A DNA stretch of 64,000 nucleotides, from the NCBI GenBank assembly GCA_946902875.1, contig OX336351.1:3841761-3905760 (forward strand). The letters run 5' to 3'. This document shows positions 53,371 to 64,000 of the stretch, piece by piece. Each line of letters begins with the position of its first letter. The first letter of the stretch is position 1. The notes under the pieces are model-generated. The model had not been told where the DNA came from and did not search any database. It saw nothing but the letters and a program-made list of their open reading frames with translations. The stretch is from Nematopogon swammerdamellus. Its lineage: Eukaryota > Arthropoda > Insecta > Lepidoptera > Adelidae. Both the position numbers and the translations under genes were made by a program.

Positions 53371-53637
53371 TTATATGATTCTTACCTTATTGTGTTATAT
53401 TTGCAAATGCGCGAGTGAGGAGTATTAGCGCAATCAGAGCATGAGATGGCTTGTAATATGATAATTTTAATATACTTATTCATAATAATTGGATGTGAAG
53501 GTCAGCACATTTGTTTACCAACAGGTTACAAGTTTCATCCAACTTTGCTGCTTCTAGTATTTAGTTTGGCGCTTCTAAATAGGTACCTACCTACTTATGT
53601 AGACTGTTTTGTTTCTTTCAGTCTGATACAAGATAAG

Positions 53638-54067
53638 TAGGCTTGCCATACGTCCGGATTTCGCAACCATGTCCGAACTCGTAATTAGATTACGTCCGGA
53701 TTTTTTTATATTCGCGTGCAGTAATCGATTTCTTCCGCCGCGCCAGTGCTACGCGACTTGAACGTGAATTGTGTTGATTTTGAGTCTTTTAATTTTTTTA
53801 TGCACCTGACTTAGACGGGTTTCACCACCGACACTAGCGGTGATAGCCCAACATACTTTGGTGATCTGGGTGCCATGTCAGTGCTTCCTCCTTTTTTTAT
53901 CGTTCTGAACTGGTAGGAAAACATGAACTATTTTATTTCATAGCTGCTTCGACCAACCTTCATTCAGTGTGGCGGTGGTATCCATCCGGAAGGGGGGAGG
54001 GGAGGCCCTTGTTTTTGAGGATCAGTGTGGCGTCCCGACTTGAATCTGGAAAATTATGGCAAGCCTA
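53638..54067. mobile_element. hAT-type MITE with nested SINE
   Basis: 430 bp. Perfect ends TAGGCTTGCCAT / ATGGCAAGCCTA, perfect 8-bp duplication AAGATAAG (53630-53637, 54068-54075). A diverged type I SINE in reverse lies inside at about 53790-53990. Confidence 0.92.
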
Positions 54068-54384
54068 AAGATAAGGCACTCCAGCAAAATATTTTTTATT
54101 ATTTTATTACAAGCCAGGGAGTAGATAACTATGGCATCATTGATATTGTCACTTCAATGATGACTTCAATTGACTAATGATTGAGTAGTTGGCAGATTTA
54201 AGTAACCACTTGAGTTCAAGGTAGGAGGCTCCTGCCAGGAAGAAGATAGGTAGGAGTTGGTCTAGCTAGCTAGGCAAACGGGGTAACTACTTCACTTGAT
54301 TCATTTCACCTTGACCAACAACCAACAACATTTCAATGAAGCTCTTGGGACTACCCCAGTCTTTGATCATTTATTTATTTATTA

Positions 54385-54650
54385 CTAGCTTTTGCCCGAG
54401 GCTTCGCTCGCGTTAAATTCGTATATAAAAAGAGGAAGGGAAGTAAGCCCGCTACCGTACCTTTATTTTGACGCGCGGAACAATTTGGTTTGTATTAGAG
54501 ACATCTTAGAATAACCGTAACTGAATTTTATTTAGCCTATCTTGTGTCTCGTATAGGTTTTGTTTGTACTAAGTTTCATCAAATTCGGATGATCGGTTAT
54601 GGAGGAATATACATATCTACAGAAAAGATTTCTAAATGAAAAAAAAAACA
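54385..54650 (+). repeat. dispersed repeat with TTTTGCCCGAGGCTTCGC start
   Basis: ACTAGCTTTTGCCCGAGGC, CATCAAATTCGGATGATCGG: a type of RTE-derived repeat common in moths and butterflies. It is followed at 54700-54850 by a reversed copy of the 21990-22225 repeat. Confidence 0.55.
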
Positions 54651-55204
54651 TGTTTCTTGTTTGGGAACCCCCTTAATTTTTTACTTTTTCAATTTTTTTA
54701 TTATTTGTTGTTATAACCGCCATTATAACACATATTCTGTGAACATTTCAACGGGCTACCTATTACGGTTCAAGAGATACAGCCCTCGGACAGATAACAG
54801 ACAGACAGACAGACGGCGTAGGCTTAGTAATAGGCTTCCATACAGGATACGGAAACCTAAAAAATCATCAATTTAGTTTTAGTATCATACAAACTCAGTA
54901 TCTCATACATAAAACAAAGTCCATGACCATCCCTTACAGATTTATTATTAGTATTGATTTCTGTCTAAGAAAGACCCCAGCCCAGTTATTGAAAAATAGC
55001 TCATATCATAAGTCAATGACATGTAAATCAAAGTTTGTTAGCAAAGAAGCTCTTGTTTGCATTGAAGGCCAGTTTCTTATCAAGGCCACATTTTGTTTTT
55101 GTTATTCTTATTTATTACCGATTGTGGGGATATGGCGTGTATGTATATTATGTATGACTGAATGATGAAATTTGCATATAACACAATTTTATCAGTTAGT
55201 ACAC

Positions 55205-55790
55205 ACAGTACTGTATGGGGCCGGTAAGAATAGCCCCACTGCATATCTTCCCGTTCCCGTGCACGTCGTAAAAGGTGACTAAGGGATAAGGACAAGATGC
55301 CGTGCATAAGGGGGACAGGCTAGCCACCTCTCACCTTAGCACAGTCTTTCCACCGAGTCTTGCAGCAAGCGGGCCTTCATGCCTTACTTGCTGCCTGATC
55401 TGAGTTATCTTGTCTGCATACTTTGCTAAACGTGGTGGCCGGTGTTGTGCTGTAATTTACCAGATTTTTTAAATTTTTTTATGTAATCCGGTATGGGTGG
55501 CCGAGTCTGAGGGGCCAAAGCACATGCTCCAACCAGCCAATATCACCTCCGAGAAGGTAGGTGCCATACCGGAGACTTCCCTGGATTGCTGGCTATACTG
55601 GACTAAAGGAGAACACAACAGAAGCTGTTTTGCGGCCATCTTACATCCAGTACGGTTGTACCAACCCAGTCGGCTACAATTTGAGCCTACAGTAAGGGGC
55701 AAGGGAATACTTGTAGCATAACACTGATTACTCTGCTTACCCCGATTGTCAGGATAAGCATGTGGTGTGTATGTATGTATGTACAATTTT
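55205..55790 (+). mobile_element. SINE-like type II split by a type P SINE
   Basis: The head and body (55205-55466) stop at GTGCTGTAATTTACCAG. The tail resumes at about 55713 (TGTAGCATAACACTGATTAC, TGTATGTATGTATG). Confidence 0.75.
55468..55712 (-). mobile_element. SINE type P inserted in a type II element
   Basis: Poly-T, ATGTAATCCGGTATGGGTGG, GGAGACTTCCCTGGATTGC, CATCCAGTACGGTTGTACC; it interrupts the surrounding type II element. About 55795-55950 a LINE-like remnant (CATCATCCCATATCGGTCC) with a run of 13 G follows. Confidence 0.75.
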
Positions 55791-56147
55791 ATCATCATCC
55801 CATATCGGTCCACTGCTAAACATAGTCCTCTCCCAAGGCAAGACAACACACATGGTCTTCCGCTCTTCTCATCCGTCCACTTCCAGCTACCTTTTTCAGG
55901 TTGTCTGTCCACCTAGTGGGGGGGGGGGGGCGTCCGGGTCCCACAACCTCAGGTATGTAGCCTCCATTCAAGCACCTGTCTACCGCAGCGGTTGTCGGGT
56001 CTGCGACAGATGTGCCCAGCCCACTGCCGATTCAGTTTTTTCAACACAAGTCTATGCCCACTTCAAAATGTTTGCTGTGAAATATCTTTGCAGTATCTTC
56101 ATGCAGAATAAAATCAGAAAATAATCTTCAAAATACATTTGTAAAAT

Positions 56148-56153
56148 TTTATT
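56148..56153 (-). terminator. Prps poly(A) signal AATAAA (minus strand)
   Basis: TTTATT on the plus strand, AATAAA on the gene's strand, about 430 bases after the stop of the PRPP synthetase gene. It is the best candidate for the 3' end. Confidence 0.6.
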
Positions 56154-56583
56154 CGGCTTAACATTAAAAAAAGATATTACATATTTTGTATGAAAATATA
56201 TAAACTACTTCACATTTTGTCACAGTGCATCCGAGGAAACTAAACCAAACTATAAAGCTTATAGGAATGATTTTTTGCATTACAAACATTTTTGTAACAT
56301 TTTTTTAAATTCATAAATTTCCGATGGCAACATTAACAAAGAATTTACAGCGACACTGTAAACAAAGGAACATCAATATACAATTTCACAAGGCAATTTA
56401 TGGACCGCACGGAACCGAAGTGTAGCGTACGGGCGAAAATGCAGACTCTTTGTGACAAAGATATTTTTTATAGAATTTAAAATCTATCCGTGCGCCCGAC
56501 GAGACATAACTATCGGCGGGTCCTACAGCTTACGTCTAAAAAGATGAGATTATTCACTAGTACCTTAGCACCGATCGATATTA

Positions 56584-57606
56584 TTAGTAGGGAACGTTGG
56601 AGAACAGATACGAGACCGACTCGCCGTTGTGCGTGCGCCGCACTGCCTCCGCGAACATCATCGACACGTCGATGCACTGGATCTTGGGGCAGTCCTGCAT
56701 ATGCTGCTCCTGCGGTATGCTGTTGGTGACCACCACCGCCTCCAGGCACGCGTTGTTGATGCGCGAGATCGCCGGCCCCGAGAAGATGCCGTGCGTGAGG
56801 ATCGCGTACACCTTGTTGGCTCCCGCCTCCAGAAGCTTCTCGGCAGCGTGGCAGATGGTGCCGCAAGTGTCGGCCATGTCGTCCACGAGGATCGCAGTGC
56901 GCTCCTTCACGTCGCCAACGAGCACCATCGACGCCACCTCGTTCGCCTTCTTGCGCTCCTTGTGGATGAGCGCAAACTCCACGTTGAGCCTGTCAGCGAT
57001 GGAGGTGACGCGCTTCGCGCCGCCCGCGTCCGGCGACACCACGATGCTCGTCCGCCACTCGGCGATATTCTCGCGTATCCACTTGAGCACGGCCGGCTCC
57101 GCGAACAGATTGTCCACGGGGATGTCGAAGAAGCCCTGAATCTGTGACGCGTGCAGGTCCATCGTGATTATATGATCGGCGCCGGCCACCGACAGCATGT
57201 TCGCGACGAGCTTCGCCGAGATGGGAGCGCGGCTCTTGTCCTTCTTGTCCTGACGCGCGTACGGGAAGCAGGGGATGACCGCGGTGACGCGCGAGGCCGA
57301 AGCGATCTTGCACGCGTTGATCATGATCAGTAGCTCCATGAGATTGTCGTTGATCTCGCCGGAGCCGCTCTGAACGATATAGACGTCCTCGCCGCGCACC
57401 GACTCGCCGATCTCGACGCACGTCTCCAGGTTGCTGAACTTCTTGGTGACGACTTTGCCGAGGTCGATGCCGAGCCGGTCCACGATGCGTTGCGCGAGGT
57501 CCGGGTGCGATGTCCCGCTGAAAACTTTGATGTTAGGCATTCTGGTGGCTAGAGGTGGTCTCGGGGCTACGGTGCTCTCTATTCCCTGCGGCGGCTCAGC
57601 TATCAT
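56584..57606 (-). CDS. Prps: ribose-phosphate pyrophosphokinase (PRPP synthetase), single exon
   Basis: One uninterrupted frame. ATG at 57606 gives 340 aa; the next ATG (57540, MPNIKVFSG) gives exactly 318 aa, the length of animal PRPS1/2. I report the longer form; the shorter one is the better match. The reading frame stays open upstream to about 57654 but without ATG. Seen (318-aa numbering, approximate): [17 protein letters not shown] near 36-52, [16 protein letters not shown] near 96-111, metal/ATP site [11 protein letters not shown] near 128-138, PDAGGAKR near 171-178, and the PRPP-binding loop [10 protein letters not shown] near 219-228. Role: makes 5-phosphoribosyl-1-pyrophosphate from ribose-5-phosphate and ATP for nucleotide synthesis. 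No intron in the coding part. The 3' UTR runs to about 56130. No damaged motif is visible. Confidence 0.96.
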   Translation of the reverse strand: MIAEPPQGIESTVAPRPPLATRMPNIKVFSGTSHPDLAQRIVDRLGIDLGKVVTKKFSNLETCVEIGESVRGEDVYIVQSGSGEINDNLMELLIMINACKIASASRVTAVIPCFPYARQDKKDKSRAPISAKLVANMLSVAGADHIITMDLHASQIQGFFDIPVDNLFAEPAVLKWIRENIAEWRTSIVVSPDAGGAKRVTSIADRLNVEFALIHKERKKANEVASMVLVGDVKERTAILVDDMADTCGTICHAAEKLLEAGANKVYAILTHGIFSGPAISRINNACLEAVVVTNSIPQEQHMQDCPKIQCIDVSMMFAEAVRRTHNGESVSYLFSNVPY

Positions 57607-58255
57607 CCGCCCGTGTGGGGTGATGAGGAGAGCTACTCCCTCTTCTCCACACAATCAAACACACGTGGGTAAAGACGTCGGTCGGAGTCGCCACTCTCGC
57701 TGGTCGCGTGCGTGCGTGCGCTCAGCGTGTTGATTCGATAATGACGTTTTAGCTTTTTTTCGATTCTGCTGCAATAAAATAGGTTTATGGATGCTAGTGC
57801 CCTGGATTTATTTTTTATTTCGAGAAAAATCCTAAAAATATAAATATAATAATATAATAATAATCTCTTTGGACTAATCGGCTCTGGATACAAAGTCCTT
57901 TGGAGAGAGAGTAGGGTTCCTCCCATTCGTCTGGATTTGTCCACAGACTTTTATTTTGTTGGGATTTCTGGATTAGATAAAAAAATCTTAAATTCTTCAA
58001 TCTTTACTGCTTAAAGTTACCTACAAGTACTAATTCAACTTAAAATAATCAACTTCAATACCTAACCATTTTTTATTTATTATTTCATTTTGTGACTAAA
58101 ATGTCTGGATTTTTTTTAAATGTCGGGTTTTTTGTCAGGTCAGGCAGGACAGGACTGTGGAACCCTGGGGTTTCGTGGAAGGGGTTTGACCCCTGACAGC
58201 TCTAGTGGCTCCTGCGGAAAACGAGTGGCTCGGGATCAATTCTGTTGGCTCTCGC
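57607..58255. other. 5' flank of Prps
   Basis: Presumed 5' UTR and promoter of Prps (57607-57740 is GC-richer). No TATA box or other element could be assigned; beyond it lies AT-rich sequence. Confidence 0.4.
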
Positions 58256-58440
58256 TGACAGCTGTGACGTCATAAGAGCCGAAAGCGAATCAAGGGAATT
58301 CGATATTCGTTTAAGTGATTTCGTGGCTCAGGGGTGAGGGTCTAGGACTAGTAGTTTTATGACCATGGGTTCGAATCCCACAAAATCTTTTTGGATTTTT
58401 TTTCTTTTTTAACTCTTTGGCTACCGCCATATTAAAATGT
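58256..58440 (+). repeat. tRNA-like SINE
   Basis: GATATTCGTTTAAGTGATT, then TCGTGGCTCAGGGGTGAGGG (A box) and CATGGGTTCGAATCCCAC (B box) with a poly-T region. Related to 46690-46860. Confidence 0.55.
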
Positions 58441-58699
58441 TTACCTACCGTTTTTTTTCCTTCCCATTGGCAAGTGGCCTCTTCACTTTACAATTGAGGC
58501 TCAATGTGCCAATATCAAGTTGTAAGATCCAAGCGAATTTCAAATATAGGAATAATGACTAAAAATATGACTACTAGTCAACACATTATTATAAGATATT
58601 AAAAAAAGATTACATTAGATGACTGTGAACCTATATTTTTAATTTATTTTGAACAATAAATTTCTGGAGAACCAAAATAATATGCGGATTATAAAAAAG

Positions 58700-59225
58700 T
58701 AAAGATAGACGGTGGACAGAATTAACAGGGAGAAAAACCTTAATTTTTGGAAGACGGGGGTAAATTTGACTATTTTCATATAAGGGACAAGCAAATAAAA
58801 TGTGATTAGCATCACCGACTTCTCCTAGTCAACATTCGCACAGTGAAGAATTAATAACACGAATTTTGAAAAAATGAGAAGGAAGGCAAGCGTGGCCTAT
58901 TCGTAAGCGACAAATAATGGAGGAGACAATTTTAGGACAATTAATTTTGAAAAACCAGGGCTTTGAAGGAATCTCCAACTGTATTTTAGAATAAAATAGG
59001 CCATTTTTTACTAGTTTTGGACCAATTATTGGACCAAAGATTTTTTAAGGTATTGATGAGATAGGTCAATAAGATCAGAGAGTAATTTAAAAAGGGAAAT
59101 CGATTACCATGGAGAATAGCATCTTTAGCCAGGTTGTCTGCGCGTTCATTCCCAACTATCCCCGAGTGTGCAGGGATCCAGGCAATGACCACGTTGATAT
59201 TGATGGACGAACAGAAAAATAGTAA
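58700..59225 (-). mobile_element. LINE RNase H and C-terminal remnant
   Basis: The minus strand encodes VVIAWIPAHSGIVGNERADN then LAKDAI (59210-59120), the RNase H end of a LINE with RNase H, followed by a decayed C-terminal region with stops. Confidence 0.75.
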
Positions 59226-60729
59226 ATTTCGAATATTGAAAATGATAGGATTGTCTGTTAGTAGGTTTTGTAAGTAGGTATATTTAATTTATTTATTTAG
59301 TTTTAGATAGTTTCATTTTAGATTTAGTATAGTCATACGGATACCACACTCCTTCGAGCCGAGTGTTTCGAAAAGGAGTTTCCGCAACGACTGGCTCGGG
59401 ATCAATTCTGATGTCTCTCACTAACAGTTCGCTGCCCTATTTCTTATTTGTTCAAACGGCCATTTTTAGCGAAATTGACTTATGAATGCAGTCCGTTTAA
59501 AAAAAAAATCCGCATTTTTCCAGCAAAAAAAATTTCATGAAAACTCACTGTAACAGATTTTCTCTTGTTCAATTAAACTTTCCCACAAACCATAATTCTT
59601 CTTTGCCTTTCCAAAAAGGGACATCCTGTTCAAGGAATTTGTTATATTTTGTGAGAGACAATTGATTTCTTATTTGTTCAAACGTACTTTACGTTGTTCA
59701 ACCCGCCAAAACCGCACTCCGCGCTATGACAATTTGTTCAACTGACATTTTGTTTTCTCCATAACTTAGATACGACATAAAAAATATGTTTTTTTATTTA
59801 TTTATGGCATAGATAATCCACCCTAGTTTATTCACAAAAAGAATTTCAACCCTAAATATTTTCGTACATCCTTAAAAACACTTTAAACTGTCTACTGTAA
59901 AATTTGCTAAATGGCTGTTTGAACAAATAAGAAATGGGGCAGCGAGTTGTCCTCCTAAGAATTTTTTATTTTCGGAAATATACAAACTGTTTTGGTGGTT
60001 TAAAACAAAAACCAGGGTTAATATAAAGAAGATGCCTAATGTTGAGGCGGTGCATGTCGTTTTTGTTACAAGTTTGTATTTCCGAAAATAATTCTTAGGT
60101 GGTTTTAAAAAAAACTAAACACCCTAAAACAATTTAAACACCGTAACATTGCTTAATAATAATAAATAACACAAAGCACAAATTGCCAAATAAAATAAAT
60201 AAAATGTGAAATCCATTTTCGCCTATAGACCGTTCACAGTTATTTTACCTCTAGCCATCAAGTTGGCTAACCTGAGCTCTGTGTTACCATAATTTGTTCG
60301 TACTATTTCCCTGTACGAAATATTTTTAGAATAGAATAGAATAGAAACTCTTTATTGCACACAAATTGAAAGAAGAACAGTACACGACACGAAAAAAGAA
60401 ATGCAGGAGTGCGCAAAGGTGGACTTATCACTACAAGTACAACAGGTACTCATACATAATTTCCACTACCACGGGTAAAATATTAATAGCAAGTAACCCT
60501 TTTTACGACCGTAGTACTAGTGACAGCAAGTGGTGCCAACCTAGAGGAAGATACAATGACATGTGTCAGAGGTAAAATAACTGTGAACGCTCTGTAAATG
60601 AAACAATTTGTTCTTTGTAAGTCTTTATTACAAACACTGTGATTTATCCATCCACAAACGTACATATAAGACCCTGCACTAAGTTGCTTTACTGATGCAG
60701 TTTCTTTCACGGTAACCTACCCGTCTGAC
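59226..60729. other. AT-rich repeat remnants
   Basis: No gene. 60000-60170 is an inverted relative of 46810-46980 (AAGAAGATGCCTAATGTTG, TTGTATTTCCGAAAATAA). 59330-59410 shares CTGGCTCGGGATCAATTCTG with 58220-58250. Confidence 0.45.
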
Positions 60730-61660
60730 CAGTGGCGGCTGGTGACTTCAGTGACCGGTAGTGCGCTAAGTACCTACCTACTTAAATACCAAATTTCCCA
60801 ACACATTCCCGTCATGGAATATCGGGACTTCCGATTTTTTTAAACGCCTGCGTTTATTATGTACGTGTACCTAGTATGAATATTCTCAAGACACTCAATG
60901 AGTTGCAAAAAACAAGAAAAGATATCCAAGCAAGTTGTTTAACTATTTTTTAGTACCTTTATGAACACACCCATAGACCACAACACTACTGCAGCTTTAA
61001 AAAAGAAAACAGTAGTAATGTCCCAAAAATACTTTAAAAATATATAAAAATAAAAGCATTTTAAAAGTAGGAATTGAACCCGGGATCACCTGATTGTAAA
61101 GTTTTACTTTTAACCAACGCTTAGGCAAATATCGGCATTCACAGTATCACACAGAAAGCGCAAAACCTAACCATATCCCATTTTAAATATTCGCGCGCTA
61201 ACGGGTATGTGACATCACATGACAGCGCGCTGACTCTAGGCAGACGGACTCGTGCAAAATGAATCGCTCGAGACGCGACGCGTCGCACGCGCGGCTATTC
61301 ACGATATAGCGTCCTTGTTTGGCGCTCGTGCGCCGCACGCAGAAGTCCATATCGGCCCATACTGTTTCTATGAAGTATCTTTTGTCTCACGCGCCAGCGG
61401 TGTTTTGCCGATCTCCATACATTCAGTATGCGAGACCCGCGTGCGCTTTCCGATTCCGCACGGGGTTCGCGTTTACTCGCAAAAAAGTGTCTTGTGATCT
61501 ATAAAATAAGGTCGAATTCACATTCGTATTTATTTGGAGTACGATCTTTATGGTTTTAATGTACGTATGTTGTAAGATATTATTTATTTTGAGTGAAGTG
61601 AAGACTTCTCGTGGTATGGTAGTGCGGCGCACGAGCGCACTTTAGGACCAGCCGCCAGTG
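60730..61660. mobile_element. hAT element, non-autonomous
   Basis: 931 bp. Ends CAGTGGCGGCTGGT and its inverse, perfect 8-bp duplication CGTCTGAC (60722-60729, 61661-61668). The interior is GC-rich near 61200-61480. At 61066-61130 the minus strand has a tRNA-like B box (CCCGGGTTCAATTCC). No transposase is seen. Confidence 0.9.
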
Positions 61661-61969
61661 CGTCTGACCATTCAGATTTAAAACTGTACCGTGCGTCAAC
61701 CTTAGTCTAATTCCCTAGTCAGGGGCAAAGTGGTTAGTTAGGGGGTATGAAAGAGTTATGTCCAATTGTTCTCTTCTATTTGCAAATTTATTCTATCAAA
61801 AGGTAGCTTTCAGTTCCCGGCGCGGTTTATATTCTCCTCATATTTCTGTGCTCCCCTAAGCAGGATGTATCTAGACGGGCCATGTTCTCTCTGAAACAAA
61901 ATAAAAAATTGTGTTACATATTAGAGCCATTTAGTCACAGAAAAGAATTGCACAAGGAGATTTCATACA

Positions 61970-62100
61970 CACCACATGCTGTATTCTCCGTACAATCGGG
62001 TTAAACAGAGTAATCGGTGTTGGGCTGCAAGAATTTGGTTGTAAGGCATCAAGACTTCCCTACGGCATACTCAGTGGAAGAACTGTGCCAAAGTGACAAA
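61970..62100 (-). repeat. type II SINE fragment
   Basis: AAACAGAGTAATCGGTGTTG and TACTCAGTGGAAGAACTGTG match the reversed type II body. Confidence 0.6.
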
Positions 62101-62400
62101 GTTTTATTTAGCATACCATATTCCCTGGTACCCGTCTAATCTTCGCAGCACTCGTCGCAGAGAGACTCAGCACCCTTTTGTTGTCGACATTGGGCTTTTG
62201 AGAACCTATCGGTTCTCAAAATCGATTCTTTGTCGCACCGCTAGGGTGTGGAACTATCTTCCGGCGAGTGTTTCCCGAATCCTTTAACCTGGGTGTCTTC
62301 AAGCGTCATATTAACAGCTGACTTTGCACCTAAATGAGCAGTGTTTCGCGAGAAAAGGTGATTTTGGCTCTGTTGACTGGACCATTGGTCTCTCGGCACA
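62101..62400 (+). mobile_element. LINE C-terminal remnant
   Basis: HPFVVDIGLLRTYRFSKSIL and CRTARVWNYLP, then FNLGVFKRHIN in another frame. Same family as 40274-41080, opposite strand. Confidence 0.65.
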
Positions 62401-62899
62401 GCCGTTGGTTTACATAATAAAAATATAGCATCTTACCTGAACCACTACTCCATCTTGTTCGATATTTGGTAGTCAGAACTTCTGAGAGCTTTACTTTTAG
62501 CTGCATAACTTTCGAGGTTATAATCTGTGATCCTTTCAAGGATTATTCAGTCCATGTTCAATGCTGAAAATATAAAATTTTCATTAGACAATCGGCAAGT
62601 GTTGTGTATAAAATTTACAAGTGCAATTCACGAGAATGCTGACTAATGGAGCTACTACTATCGGCATAGATGACAATTTATGGAGCTACCAATCAGCATA
62701 GATTTTTTTTAAACAATTAATTATTGACCATGAATTTCTGTGAACACTCAAAGCACGCAGATTCTCGCTGCATCTGGGGAAACAATGAGAAAAAAATGGG
62801 GATAAATACTTTTAGCTATACCTACTATGGTCTGGCAGAAAGCTGGACTAGAACCCATGTGCAAACTTTATAACTTTGATTAAAATTTCGGGAAACACT
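62401..62899. other. non-coding stretch
   Basis: No gene or named element recognised. Confidence 0.4.
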
Positions 62900-63660
62900 T
62901 TCTAATGCCTCATACATGTTATTTCGATGGGAATGAATGACAAATAAAACCTTTTGAGTCAGTAAAACAGGAGTTGCCGCTGATGCTTAAGATTCTCTCC
63001 AGCCAGAAAAATCCCTCGATTGCAGCGACATCTGCTGATAACTGCCACCATAGTCGCAAAAACAAACCATCCCAAGATAGTAGCAACTGCTCCGGTGCAA
63101 CCACGGAATTCCCACAAGTTTGTTCAACAGCCGATACTCCATTGTGACTGGATTTGATGACGGATGCCTATTTTTCCATTCCTATATTGGGTACCGGTAA
63201 CTAACCATCGCTCCAGAAAATCAGAACAGAACTTCCGAAACCAAGTGAAACGTACGTACCTACGAACGTGTATGTACTTGGATATGGAGCTCGATCCCAG
63301 GTAACGATGGAGATACAAAAGTAAGCACATTCGTGTGACTTACCACAATGATCATTGAACTTCAGATCTTCCAGCCAATGTGTGCTTGGAATTGGCCTAA
63401 GGGTCGATTTGGCCAACCATAGAGAGCGACCTTCCTAGAAGTGTTAAGCGGCAGATGGACGTTTTTAGCTGGATCGGCGGTGCCGACCGAGTGCCACTGG
63501 ATGACGTTGCAGGTAATCAGAAAATCCATCGCCGTGTTGTCTCCGCACAGGAACCCTTGTGCAGAATTCTCCACCAAATCCTCAATTAATGTTGATGACA
63601 TCTCCACGCCGCTGCTGCCACGAGGAAGCAGACGCAGTCCTCGCTGTCTACATTCTTGGT
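62900..63660 (-). other. possible coding remnant or exons, unassigned
   Basis: The minus strand has several long frames that look non-random: one about 63660-63363 (with CGDNTAMDFLITCNVIQWHS) and one about 63100-62950 with a hydrophobic run (GAVATILGWFVFATMVAVI) that would make a membrane helix. A consensus donor GTAAGT occurs near 63341. I do not recognise a family, and stops separate the pieces, so this may be an edge gene, a pseudogene or chance. Confidence 0.25.
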
Positions 63661-64000
63661 GTTGATCCGATGGACATATGGGGGCACGCGTGCCCCCGCC
63701 AAGTTCGAGCGCCGGCTACACTGCCGCACTACCCTTTATTGGAAGCAACTCGGCGTATATTTCACTCCCCGTATCTTTACATTGGAGAGGGTTAGAGAGC
63801 AATGATTTCGTTGTTCCAATATTGTAAAATCAAGTGAACATCACTCATCATTGCATCGTCATCAGGATCTAGTCGTTGCAAGATGATCCCCGTGTCAGAA
63901 GTGAGCGCAGGAGAAATTTCCGAGCATACTTTAAACATCTTTAAAGCTTCCTCAACAAAACAATACAGGAGCAAAACTGTCACTAGTGTGACACTAAGCA

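Noticed and set aside
56597..57147. Two long plus-strand frames (172-180 aa)
   Set aside because: Shadows of the GC-rich Prps coding sequence on the other strand.
57607..57654. Further N-terminal extension of PRPP synthetase beginning CGEEGVALL
   Set aside because: It begins with TTG, not ATG; an eukaryotic start there is unlikely.

Overview
The window looks like a nuclear chromosome segment from an insect, most probably a butterfly or moth. The genes have many short exons with GT-AG introns, the proteins resemble insect orthologues (Hinfp, ribosomal protein eL36, PRPP synthetase), and the non-coding DNA is packed with BEL/Pao, LINE, tRNA-type SINE and hAT/Harbinger MITE copies of the kind common in Lepidoptera. 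The order is inferred from style and repeat content; the species cannot be told.

Layout. (1) 1263-16671 and 23099-29257, + strand: two tandem genes for flavin-containing (polyamine-oxidase-like) amine oxidases. Each has six coding exons with the same phases and an open spliced frame (461 and 462 aa). Their introns are swollen by transposons. Intron 4 of the first gene holds a complete BEL/Pao retrotransposon in antisense (7780-14530), with LTRs that differ only by one 2-bp indel, a 5-bp target-site duplication (TSD) and one uninterrupted 1715-aa Gag-Pol frame. (2) 29258-32797: repeats, including two MITEs with exact TSDs and the 3' end of a LINE with a restriction-like endonuclease. (3) 45757-32798, - strand: a seven-coding-exon C2H2 zinc-finger gene, recognised as the insect Hinfp/MIZF (histone H4 transcription factor) orthologue, 550 aa. 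Its introns hold several MITEs and a minisatellite that repeats the exon 4 splice donor. (4) 45758-49763: a repeat island with a cluster of AACCGGTT palindromes and a deleted Harbinger transposon. (5) 49765-51701, + strand: ribosomal protein eL36 in two coding exons. (6) 51702-56150: repeats, including nested MITEs. (7) 57606-56584, - strand: an intronless ribose-phosphate pyrophosphokinase gene. (8) 57607-64000: LINE and hAT remnants and an unassigned, possibly coding stretch near the right edge.

The host genes form no operon-like unit. The two amine oxidases are a local duplication; eL36, Hinfp and Prps are unrelated housekeeping neighbours. I saw no clear new enzymatic system. The most unusual items are the splice-donor minisatellite in Hinfp, the SINE families that share one 5' module but have different bodies, the intact young BEL/Pao copy, the AACCGGTT cluster and the divergent HG motif in the first amine oxidase. 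All splice sites were placed by eye from frame continuity, consensus sites and paralogue comparison, without transcript data.
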